A DNA stretch of 64,000 nucleotides from a virus: IMG/VR virus record IMGVR_UViG_3300035698_004130, positions 38,678 through 102,677 of that record; one strand, 5' to 3'. The translations under genes were made by a program, and so were the position numbers. Below are positions 24,265 to 32,327 of the stretch, piece after piece. Numbering within the stretch: the first letter of the stretch is position 1; each line of letters starts with the position of its first letter. The notes under the pieces were generated by a model, which saw only the letters and a program-made list of their open reading frames with translations, did not search any database and was not told where the DNA came from.

Positions 24265-26034
24265 TTAGGTAGGAATAAACTTCTTTTTCTTACGTTTGTT
24301 AGCTTTCATTAGGGAAGCTGCTGACTTTTCCATTGAATCTCGGTTAGCTCTACCCTGCCTGGAAGCAGCTTTATTACCTGCTCTAAGCATTGCTGACAGC
24401 CCAGATCCCTTGTTATGCTTCTTTTGTGCTGTTTCAGCGTCCCCGACTCTACTCCCAGGATGTTTCCCTGAACCTATCGTCCCTTTAGCGGCTTGCTTTG
24501 CTCCCTGGCGTGATTCCCATCCACTTTTCTTAATCTTATTAGCAGCTTTGGTAGCTCCTTCAATTACTTGTAATAGGGATTCATGAGCCTTGCTTAACGC
24601 ACGACCTTTATTAAGTTGTTCTGCTCTCTGTCCATCACGCCTTCTTCCAACTGCGCTCTTTTCGGTAGAGTGTGCTTCAGCCTTTGCCCTTGCAATGTTA
24701 GATGTTTTAGTTCCGGGTGCTCTAGTTGCTGAATCTCTGGTGTTATAATTCTTTAGAAACTTATTGGTAGTTTTTACTCTACCTGCTTCATAAAGGGCTA
24801 TTAGAGAGGTTACAAAGGCTTCGTTGACGCCTGCGCCGAATGCATTATTCTTATTGGGTTTTGGCTTGATGTATTTTGGTTTGGCATTAACGCCTGCTCC
24901 AAAGTGGCTGTTAGCCTTTGCTTGAGCTTGCTTTGCGGCATGACGCTTTTCCGCATAGATATTAGCAGCCTTTCTAGCTCTCCCTGTTCGTCTATCACTA
25001 GCACTTGCAGGAGGAGTTCTCCTAACCTTCTTTACAGATGGCTTAGGTGCTGATTGCTTAACATCCGCCTTGGAAGCTGCACGCTTTTGGATGAAATCAC
25101 TAGTTGTTGTGATACCCTTCTTAATTCCAGATCCTGCTGCTCCAGCGGCTCTTCCTAGTTTTCTAGCAATTCCACCATCACTATTTGGTTTGGTAGTTCC
25201 AGACTTTTGCATTCCAGAACGAGCAGCACCAATTGTTTTTCCTGCGGAATGTGCAGCCCACTTAGCCGCCTTTCCAAGCCCAGACTTTACTTTAGGTGCA
25301 GCGAAGTTGCCAAAATCCTTTAGATTCTTTCCGGCTCTTTTACCCGCCCAACTAGCAGCCTTTCCGATAGCTTTTCCAACGCCTCTTGCACCCTTTTTAG
25401 CCATATCACCAAAGGCACCCTCATCAAGGTCTTCCCCTAGTGCTTCATTGATCTTTTGCTTAAGCATCGTCATTGCGATTTGCTCTCTTCGCATTCTCGA
25501 TACGATAGCTTGGGCCTTCTGACTGTTTAACTTAACAGATTCTGTTAGGCTGGGGTAGGCTCCGTGAGTTGATGGGTCTGATACAAGGTCAAACGTTAGA
25601 AGCTTAAAGTCTTCATTAACGGTCTTATACTTTGCACCTTCTGATAGGGTTCCCAAACCTCTACTTGAAATACCAATTTTAACTCCATCATTGATAAGAG
25701 CTTGAACGATCTTTCCACTAGGTGTAGAAAGGATCTCACACTCTCCAATAACGTCACCATTAGACTTAACTTCTAGGTTAGTGATAAGGTGGGATGCTTG
25801 GGAGAGTTGGATCTCATCATTTAGTGGATGATCCAATGCACCTACTAACGAGCGTGATTTAATCTTCTCGTTGAGGTTCTTTACTTGAGATTCCAATACC
25901 TTTCTTGGGTAGACTCGGTTGTTATTGTTAGCCTCGTCACACTTTTGGAACTTACCGGAAAGAATCATCTTCTTCTGCCCAGACTTGCTCTCGGTAACTC
26001 TAGCTTCTAATACGGAATACTCAACTAATAGCAT
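24265..26034 (-). CDS. 21: prohead maturation protease (T4 gp21-like) fused to a long basic tail
   Basis: Residues 1-180 are the serine protease of T4-type proheads (herpes assemblin-like fold): YPRKVLES near 42-49, catalytic His69 in GALDHP, and Ser123/124 in GISSRGLG. T4 gp21 ends at 212 residues; this protein has 589. Residues 206-589 are extremely Lys/Arg/Ala/Gly rich, histone-like. They are introduced by EALGEDLDE-GAFG (199-209), which fits the protease's own LxE cleavage rule. Other candidate sites are LYE416-A417 and VIE492-G493. KAHESLLQVI (483-491 region) matches repeats in the 8199-9131 protein. The tail may be packaged as DNA-binding peptides after self-cleavage (inference). Confidence 0.9.
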   Translation of the reverse strand: MLLVEYSVLEARVTESKSGQKKMILSGKFQKCDEANNNNRVYPRKVLESQVKNLNEKIKSRSLVGALDHPLNDEIQLSQASHLITNLEVKSNGDVIGECEILSTPSGKIVQALINDGVKIGISSRGLGTLSEGAKYKTVNEDFKLLTFDLVSDPSTHGAYPSLTESVKLNSQKAQAIVSRMRREQIAMTMLKQKINEALGEDLDEGAFGDMAKKGARGVGKAIGKAASWAGKRAGKNLKDFGNFAAPKVKSGLGKAAKWAAHSAGKTIGAARSGMQKSGTTKPNSDGGIARKLGRAAGAAGSGIKKGITTTSDFIQKRAASKADVKQSAPKPSVKKVRRTPPASASDRRTGRARKAANIYAEKRHAAKQAQAKANSHFGAGVNAKPKYIKPKPNKNNAFGAGVNEAFVTSLIALYEAGRVKTTNKFLKNYNTRDSATRAPGTKTSNIARAKAEAHSTEKSAVGRRRDGQRAEQLNKGRALSKAHESLLQVIEGATKAANKIKKSGWESRQGAKQAAKGTIGSGKHPGSRVGDAETAQKKHNKGSGLSAMLRAGNKAASRQGRANRDSMEKSAASLMKANKRKKKKFIPT

Positions 26035-26438
26035 TATTGTTTTTTACCTTTCTTCCAGAATTGGTCACTGGAGAACTTCTTAGACTTACTCTTCCCATGT
26101 CTTACCATGGTTCTTACAGAAAACTTCTTAACGTCTCCAAAGTCCGATGGGATTGTTCCCGAACTGAATCCCTTAGCAACTCTGCCCGAAACTGATTGAG
26201 CGTCATCCTTGCCCCACTTTCTCTTAGTGATTACATATAGACGATCTGACGACTTGGTTGAAAAGATTTGACCTACGAATCCATTTTTCAGTGCATCCAT
26301 AATGGACTTGTAAATATGAACCCTAGCCTTACTAGCGTTTGAATGCCCCTTTCCAGTAGTCTTCATTTTACTTCGACCAGCCTGTGAACCTTGTCCAGAG
26401 GATGCTCTTGTTTCCGAGATTAGCTTAAGTAGATCCAC
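26034..26438 (-). CDS. small basic protein with candidate capsid-targeting peptide
   Basis: A 134-residue Lys/Ser-rich protein beginning MDLLKLISE-TRASS. The first nine residues resemble the capsid-targeting peptides of T4 internal proteins, which are cut after Glu by gp21. It lies directly upstream of the protease gene, overlapping it by one base, and overlaps the preceding gene by 14. The basic body would bind packaged DNA. Internal head protein is the best inference; no homologue recognised. Confidence 0.7.
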   Translation of the reverse strand: MDLLKLISETRASSGQGSQAGRSKMKTTGKGHSNASKARVHIYKSIMDALKNGFVGQIFSTKSSDRLYVITKRKWGKDDAQSVSGRVAKGFSSGTIPSDFGDVKKFSVRTMVRHGKSKSKKFSSDQFWKKGKKQ

Positions 26439-26859
26439 GTTTCTTTATTCTCTTTTTCTTCCGAACTGGTGCTGTATTGACTCCAATCATTCCAACTGTT
26501 GTCATCTCAGCAATAGTTTCTCTTGCTTCCTTAAGGAGTGCTGTCAGCTTTACAATTAAAGAATTAACCTTGGCTTCCATAACCTTTTTAGGGTCCCCCT
26601 TAGGATTTGCTCTGGGGACTTCCTTTAGTGCTGGCTCTATGCCCTCATTAACAGGATCATTAGCCAAAGCAAAGTTCACAAAATTCTCGACAAGTGCGTC
26701 AGATAGCACTACTCCTCTAATATCATCCATTTGCACAGGAATAGCTCTCGCTCCTGTGGGCACTGTTTCATTGCTCATGCCAGCGAAGATATCTTCAGTG
26801 GCGGATAGCAAGTCATTATGATTCAGATTAGTCATCGTATTCGTCATCGTATTCGTCAT
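26425..26859 (-). CDS. hypothetical prohead-block protein
   Basis: Up to 144 residues. The N-terminal MTNTMTNTMTN comes from a 12-base repeat that gives three in-frame ATGs (26859, 26847, 26835), so the true start is uncertain; AGAGG lies directly before the first and 12 bases before the second. The middle is helical, and the end (RKKKRIKKRG) is strongly basic. Position in the head block next to the acidic protein and protease suggests a prohead core component. Confidence 0.6.
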   Translation of the reverse strand: MTNTMTNTMTNLNHNDLLSATEDIFAGMSNETVPTGARAIPVQMDDIRGVVLSDALVENFVNFALANDPVNEGIEPALKEVPRANPKGDPKKVMEAKVNSLIVKLTALLKEARETIAEMTTVGMIGVNTAPVRKKKRIKKRGST

Positions 26860-27124
26860 CCTCTAGTTCGTCATCTTCCAAAAGGCTCTCACCATCTTCG
26901 TAACTCACAGACTCATTAATTGCATCAAGGATGTAATCAACATGTTCTGCTAGAGTTTCTTCGGATAGTGGTTCCTCTAGTTGGGACTCACATAGTGGGC
27001 AAGCGTGCTCAGCTTCATCAGTTGCCTCTTCGACAACAGCCTCTGCACTTTCGGTGACTTTACGAGTCGGATCTGATTCAACAATCATCTTCACGAACTC
27101 GTCTGTAATTTCAATTCCTTTCAT
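26828..27124 (-). CDS. acidic prohead-core candidate protein
   Basis: A 98-residue, very acidic protein ending in DDEYDDEYDD, with one CPLC pair near the middle. The ATG at 27124 has AGGAG nine bases upstream and is preferred to an upstream start at 27145. It is first in the head gene block, the place of the small acidic core protein gp67 in T4. Similarity is in size, charge and position only. Confidence 0.6.
   Translation of the reverse strand: MKGIEITDEFVKMIVESDPTRKVTESAEAVVEEATDEAEHACPLCESQLEEPLSEETLAEHVDYILDAINESVSYEDGESLLEDDELEDDEYDDEYDD
26831..26860. repeat. 12-bp tandem repeat inside a gene overlap
   Basis: Two and a half copies of gtcatcgtattc. On the minus strand one frame reads as the Asp/Glu/Tyr tail of the acidic protein; the frame shifted by two reads as MTNT repeats at the start of the next protein. 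Expansion or loss of a unit changes both proteins by four residues. Confidence 0.85.
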
Positions 27125-27152
27125 AGTAAAAACTCCTGGCAGCAACTATTGC

Positions 27153-27160
27153 TACTTATA
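27153..27160 (-). promoter_or_regulatory. candidate late promoter of the head block
   Basis: TATAAGTA on the minus strand, seven of eight matches to the T4 late box TATAAATA, 29 bases before the ATG at 27124. A gp55-like sigma is encoded in this window. AT-rich octamers arise by chance, so support is weak. Confidence 0.3.
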
Positions 27161-27194
27161 TCTATTTTCCCTTATCTTTTTTTCAAGATAAAAT

Positions 27195-27491
27195 CTAGTT
27201 TCCGTCTGCATAAACGGACCCAGCTATCACATTTCCGGTATCTCCACACAATGTGGGGTCTCCAGACCGCCAAACAGCAATGTTATTAATGAAAACCGTT
27301 GGACTTCCAACTCCTGCCTTCACATAATGGATATCTGTTAAAAGGTTGTGGATCCCAAAGAAATCATTAGTGCAAACAACTGGGATGTTGTTAATAAACA
27401 CTGTTCCAAGGGCATTACCAGCGACAGCAGGGATTGGTGGGTATCCATTATGCCCATTAGTGAGATCTCCTGCTTTAACGATTAACGGCAT
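27195..27491 (-). CDS. PAAR-repeat spike tip protein (T4 gp5.4-like)
   Basis: A 98-residue PAAR protein: GDLTNGHNGYPPIPAVAG, VFINNIPVV and the repeated SPTVFINNIAVWRSGDPTLCG, read in parts, form the small cone that caps the central spike. The histidines and the late cysteine are in places expected for the zinc site. T4 gp5.4 has 97 residues. Last gene of the baseplate block, overlapping the preceding gene by 17 bases. Confidence 0.9.
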   Translation of the reverse strand: MPLIVKAGDLTNGHNGYPPIPAVAGNALGTVFINNIPVVCTNDFFGIHNLLTDIHYVKAGVGSPTVFINNIAVWRSGDPTLCGDTGNVIAGSVYADGN

Positions 27492-29946
27492 TTTTCCTTC
27501 CTGCTACGGTGATAACCACATTGTCGTCATCAACTAGAATTTGATCTAATCTATCTAGTTTACCTCCGATGACATGGTTGATTTTCATTTCATTTCTATT
27601 ACCCTTTTCGAGGTCTTTTAAGAATGATTTACTTGTGTTGTAAAATAACTCTCCAAGTTTATTCACAGTCAAGCGTCTAAACACATCGAACCAAGTTACT
27701 TCTTCGGGTTCATATGTAGAGTAGAGAGTATCCACAACTTGCGTTAGATATCCAATACCATTAGCTGAAACTGCCGGAGCAGCGGAACCATATGCTCCAT
27801 CAACGAAATACGTGTTAGCCATATTTGTTGCTAAGGGATCAAACTTGTATGTGTAATTCTGGGTATCAACAGGCTCAAACACACCAACTTTAATATCTCC
27901 TGATTCGTTGTAAAGGTTAACCTCTTGAAGCTCTGAACTACGCTCTTCGTCATCACTGAATTGGAATGAGGGACTGAATTCTAGGCTACGGGAAACAGTA
28001 TCGCCAAAGGAAGTGACTCTAGAGAATCCGTTAAATGGATTGAACTTGGATCCCATCACGGGGGTAACAACAATTCCAAAGGGAACATTCCTTGCAAAGA
28101 TAGCTCTATCCTCTGGGGATCTACTATCCTTTAGTGCTCTGAATGTGATATCATTTTGCTGTATGGTTATAGCTGAAGACTCCTGTGCATAACGATACAT
28201 TGGATCTCTGTAATCAAGATTGGCTCTCGTTACTGCGAATCCGTTATTCTTAGAGTGCTCATCAATTAGTGTCTGATCCGTTAGCAACTGATAGGTCGCA
28301 AATAAGGTATCCACTAAGGGATTGTTATTATCCAAAGAGCTAATGGATGACAATACAAGCTCAAAGTATAATGGCTCAAGAGACGAAGCTCCTGTATCAC
28401 CTGATACGAACTCATGGCTACCACTCTGTGAGGTTACTCCGAGGGTAGGATCCGGTGAAACTCCAAACAGCGTTAATGCATTGTATCTTGCTTCAGGAGA
28501 AACATAGTAAGTGCTGGAAGCCTCATTCTGGGTTAAGAGGGGGACAACACCCGAATCGATGGTTGAGTAGTTAATGTAGTAACCATCCCCATCCCCAGTT
28601 GTCATATTCTCACAGTTGCCACTAATGTCTTGCACTATTAATCCTGCGTTGGTTAGTGGGATACTTCCGTTCTCAAGAGTTAGTTTTACTCTAACATCTT
28701 CATTCAATCTTCTCTGTCTACGCAACTGTCTTGTTTGGTGGTTCTCTTCCTTGCCATCTGTGTCGATCAGAATGGCCTGTGATGCCAGGATACCTAAGCC
28801 TGCTCTTTCACCATGCTCAGGAGTTGTAATGCCCTCATATCTAATCCTAACATCGTTTCTCTGCTTCTGGCTGATGCCAATGTAGTAAGCTGCATCAAGC
28901 TCGTCAAGAGTTCCTGTAAGAATGTGTTTTCTCACCATTTCTAAGAACGATGGTAGGCCAATAAGTTGTCCCCCAGGATAGTGGAAAGAGTTGAATGCGG
29001 CTAGCAACTGTGGGTTTAAACTAGCTTTAACCTTGTCCAAAGTGAGCCCAAATACTGTGCTCTCAGACCACGGTTGAGATGAGTTTTGGGATTGTATTAG
29101 TTGGCTAACCTCAATTGTAATTGAGGGGGCAAAGATATTAGGGTAACTGAGGTTAGGAACTAAAACAGTTACCGGATCTGGCTCAACATTGAAAAAGTTT
29201 AGCTCTGGGTCAAACAGACGAGGCTCACTTGCAATTGAAGATGGAGGTAAGGGTTGAGAGAATATTTCTCTGGATACGTTTACAACTATGATTGGAGGCT
29301 CAGTCTGGACTACTGTTGTTGCACCGATTGATCCTGGCTCTTGAACCACACTAGGTGGAATCACAGTTGTTGTTAGATTTGGCTCTTGAACTTGCTCAGG
29401 AATTTGATTTACTACTTGAGTAAGAGAGATACAATCACTTAGGATATTAGAATCCTTACACACTAATTCACATGCCGGTTTGGTTAGATGTATACATCCT
29501 ACTGGCCAGAAAAGAGTTAGAAGTTCCGGGTCGAGTATCTGGGTGCACACCGAGCAGAACCTTTTAATAATTCTCAGTGTTCCATCAGGACAGAAAAATT
29601 CAACCTCTTTACAGCGGTATCTCTGAGGGGAACCAGTTGTTCCACCTGTTGTGGTTCCAACTGAAGGACCCCCTGTTGAAGGCCCACTAGGGTTTACTAC
29701 GATTCCACTACCACCAGCACTTGGATTGACACTAGTTCCACCAAAGCCGGGTCCAGGAGGTCTTCCTCCACCAGGACGACGAGGATCCCTAGGAAATTTA
29801 GGTGGTTTTATAATCTCGAATGGGGGATCACTCTGAGGAGGTTTTGGAATAATGATTACAGTTGTAGGTGGCGGGAGACCTGGAATAGTTACAGGCTGAC
29901 CCCCAGGAACGAACTCCCCACAATTGAACCGAAGACCTCCACCCAT
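27475..29946 (-). CDS. baseplate/tail structural protein with Pro/Gly-rich N-terminus
   Basis: An 823-residue protein. Residues 1-110 are Pro/Gly/Thr rich and unstructured. Residues 110-170 are a cysteine-rich segment (about eight Cys in CKEVEFFCPDG, CSVCTQ, GCIHL, CELVCKD and later). The rest is a large beta-rich region with a helical end. No family recognised. It is in the middle of the baseplate operon between PAAR and another structural gene and overlaps both, so a virion role is likely. Confidence 0.75.
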   Translation of the reverse strand: MGGGLRFNCGEFVPGGQPVTIPGLPPPTTVIIIPKPPQSDPPFEIIKPPKFPRDPRRPGGGRPPGPGFGGTSVNPSAGGSGIVVNPSGPSTGGPSVGTTTGGTTGSPQRYRCKEVEFFCPDGTLRIIKRFCSVCTQILDPELLTLFWPVGCIHLTKPACELVCKDSNILSDCISLTQVVNQIPEQVQEPNLTTTVIPPSVVQEPGSIGATTVVQTEPPIIVVNVSREIFSQPLPPSSIASEPRLFDPELNFFNVEPDPVTVLVPNLSYPNIFAPSITIEVSQLIQSQNSSQPWSESTVFGLTLDKVKASLNPQLLAAFNSFHYPGGQLIGLPSFLEMVRKHILTGTLDELDAAYYIGISQKQRNDVRIRYEGITTPEHGERAGLGILASQAILIDTDGKEENHQTRQLRRQRRLNEDVRVKLTLENGSIPLTNAGLIVQDISGNCENMTTGDGDGYYINYSTIDSGVVPLLTQNEASSTYYVSPEARYNALTLFGVSPDPTLGVTSQSGSHEFVSGDTGASSLEPLYFELVLSSISSLDNNNPLVDTLFATYQLLTDQTLIDEHSKNNGFAVTRANLDYRDPMYRYAQESSAITIQQNDITFRALKDSRSPEDRAIFARNVPFGIVVTPVMGSKFNPFNGFSRVTSFGDTVSRSLEFSPSFQFSDDEERSSELQEVNLYNESGDIKVGVFEPVDTQNYTYKFDPLATNMANTYFVDGAYGSAAPAVSANGIGYLTQVVDTLYSTYEPEEVTWFDVFRRLTVNKLGELFYNTSKSFLKDLEKGNRNEMKINHVIGGKLDRLDQILVDDDNVVITVAGRKNAVNR

Positions 29947-32327
29947 TACATTAGGTTGATAGAAGGATTAGTACCGTTTAGGTTGATAGCGTTAGCTGAA
30001 AACCCATTTGGAATACCAATAATTTGGAATGATACTGTAGGGTAGATTGCAACCCCAGCACTAGACTCTCCTTCTACAACACCATTTACATAACTGTGTT
30101 CAAGGATATCATGGTTGATAACAGAGAATCCTGCAAACATCTCACCCGCATCTCTGTTTTGGAATGGGTAAGGAGTGCTGGTTCCAGGCTCAGTAGATCC
30201 ACCTGAGATTTCAGCGTTGTATTGATCGTTTGCAACCCATGAAACAAAGATTGTAAACTCATTAGGCTTCTTATCAATCCATACAGAGGCATTACCTGCT
30301 ACAGTTAGGTTGTTACCGTCCTTGTGAGTTCTGCAAGATAGTGGAGCACAGTTCCAAAGTTGTGCATCAACATGGTAGTCGGATGCCCATTGAACTTGTG
30401 ATCTATCTAGGAAGATTCGTTTCTTCACAAAGTGCATCATCACGTTACCTTTTGTTGAGGCTGATTGTCCCGTGTTTCTAATTTGGTCTGTTCCTAGGCT
30501 AGCAATTCTTGCTCTAGAGGCAAACTCTGAAGCTGCTCCAAATCTACTAAATGCAGCAAACTCTACTGATGGATTAGCATTGTTAGCAAAACCTGGACCG
30601 TAGGCATGATAGTTAATATGGTCGTTAGGGTATTCACCCTTTTGCAATCCTGTTCCCCTTTTAAGCCACTCGGCAATATCCCAGTCTGGGCGATCAGGAA
30701 TTACTGTCCCTGCTGGGTATCCATATCTTGAGATAACTTGTTGTTTAGCGGTTTCAGCGTTAGTGGTCCCTTGCTTAACTGCGATGTAGTGGCCAAGAAC
30801 TGACTCAACCCCGTAGTTGAATCCTCCCTTAACATACCCAGAGCCAATAACTCTTGGTCTGGCATCTGTAGCAAGTGTAGTGTAGATTGTTCCAATTTTA
30901 GAGTTAAAGTTACTCTGAAGATCCTTTACAGTGGTATCAACATATCCTTCGGAAGCTACTGGATTGGCTAGTGAGATTTGTGGAGTTGCGGCAGCAATAC
31001 CCCCTCTCTCATTATAGGCAAGCTCTGTGGTTCTAAAGAATGGTCTAATATCAATAACATCTGCTGCTGCAATAATGCTAGCACCTGTCTCCGTTAGGGA
31101 AGCAGACTTCTTAACAACAATGTAAGCTATAGGAAGGATGGACTGTCCAATTAGAGAGAAGTTCTCTTGTTCCACATTCTCAGACAGCAACGGCGCAAGG
31201 TTCATTAAATCATCAGGTGATGGGAATGAACCCTTCACCGTTGAGAACCCGGCAGTTCCATTCTCGTCGGCAGCGTGAGACAACATCAAGGGAGTTCCCC
31301 CTTGTGTTTGTAGAGATACAACATCCTGGCTATTAGACTGTGTTACCCCCGTTTGAAAGGATACACCAATTCCTGCACCTTTAACAATACCTAAGGTAGG
31401 CTCTGTTATGGTTGTGGGAGCCACACCGGCAAAGGCTGGAATAGTTGTGCTTTGTTGGTCAATTGCCTTGCTGTAAATAAACAGAAGGTCAATTCTTTGG
31501 GTTGCATCAGTTAGAATCTTAGTTCCAGTCTCATCGTAGTAGAAGTGTTCATCCTCATCAAAGGAAGGGATCTCCATACTCAATGCTGATGGCACATCCA
31601 CGATAGCAGTTCTAGCAACTCCTCTCCACCTCTTAATAAACTCACTCTCAAGCTTGCCTGTATGATAAAAGGATCCTAAGGAAAGACTTTCAGCTTGTGG
31701 AAATTTCCTAGTAGGGAAAGGAGTCCCATGTGTCCAGATCTGTCCAATGAAGTTTGGGTAAGTTGGTCGGGTTGCAGCAGCACCAATGTTAACTGCGTAG
31801 CCAGGGTAGGATGAAGTTACATACTCAGAAGGAAGATCATTGGACCTCATTGGGAATGTGAAGGCTCTTTCTGCAAGACCATTCATATTCAAAGCATCTG
31901 CGGTTAGTGTGCTTCTAAATTTAGCGATAGTTCCACTCACCAAGGGGCCAACATTAGTTTGGCTCCCCCATTCGTTGGGCTCTAGGTTGCTTTCAACTCC
32001 AAGAGCTTGGGTGATGAATTGAAGTGGATTAATAGCGTAAGCATCATTAATACGTGCCGTGAACTGCCCAGGCTGAACAATAACCCTAGCGGAGAATTCG
32101 TCTACGCTTGGACGAAGTTCAGTGAATCCACTTCTGTCAACTTGTAGGTTCGCAGTCTTACCAAGCAGTCCTTCTACTTGGTCTTTGAGAAACTTTGAGT
32201 TTTCCTCTTGCTGCTTAATAGGAATATTATCAACCTCATAGAAATAAGGGTCATTAGCCTTAAAATACCTAATCGGATTGGTAAACCTGTATGGTGAATC
32301 AAAGTAACTTACAATACCACTTGTCAT
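29946..32327 (-). CDS. virion structural protein (baseplate or fibre attachment)
   Basis: A 793-residue protein starting with a conserved block around FTNPIRYFKAND and FYEVDNIPIKQQEEN. I associate this pattern with large structural proteins of marine T4-like phages, where the N-terminus docks to the baseplate. The remainder is beta-rich with a C-terminal jelly-roll-like end. Ends share bases with the genes on both sides. Specific role not known. Confidence 0.75.
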   Translation of the reverse strand: MTSGIVSYFDSPYRFTNPIRYFKANDPYFYEVDNIPIKQQEENSKFLKDQVEGLLGKTANLQVDRSGFTELRPSVDEFSARVIVQPGQFTARINDAYAINPLQFITQALGVESNLEPNEWGSQTNVGPLVSGTIAKFRSTLTADALNMNGLAERAFTFPMRSNDLPSEYVTSSYPGYAVNIGAAATRPTYPNFIGQIWTHGTPFPTRKFPQAESLSLGSFYHTGKLESEFIKRWRGVARTAIVDVPSALSMEIPSFDEDEHFYYDETGTKILTDATQRIDLLFIYSKAIDQQSTTIPAFAGVAPTTITEPTLGIVKGAGIGVSFQTGVTQSNSQDVVSLQTQGGTPLMLSHAADENGTAGFSTVKGSFPSPDDLMNLAPLLSENVEQENFSLIGQSILPIAYIVVKKSASLTETGASIIAAADVIDIRPFFRTTELAYNERGGIAAATPQISLANPVASEGYVDTTVKDLQSNFNSKIGTIYTTLATDARPRVIGSGYVKGGFNYGVESVLGHYIAVKQGTTNAETAKQQVISRYGYPAGTVIPDRPDWDIAEWLKRGTGLQKGEYPNDHINYHAYGPGFANNANPSVEFAAFSRFGAASEFASRARIASLGTDQIRNTGQSASTKGNVMMHFVKKRIFLDRSQVQWASDYHVDAQLWNCAPLSCRTHKDGNNLTVAGNASVWIDKKPNEFTIFVSWVANDQYNAEISGGSTEPGTSTPYPFQNRDAGEMFAGFSVINHDILEHSYVNGVVEGESSAGVAIYPTVSFQIIGIPNGFSANAINLNGTNPSINLM

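Noticed and set aside
25070-25522. 150-codon plus-strand frame
   Set aside because: Its Pro/Ala/Ser/Leu composition is the mirror of the Lys/Ala/Gly-rich protease tail on the other strand; no ribosome site or context.
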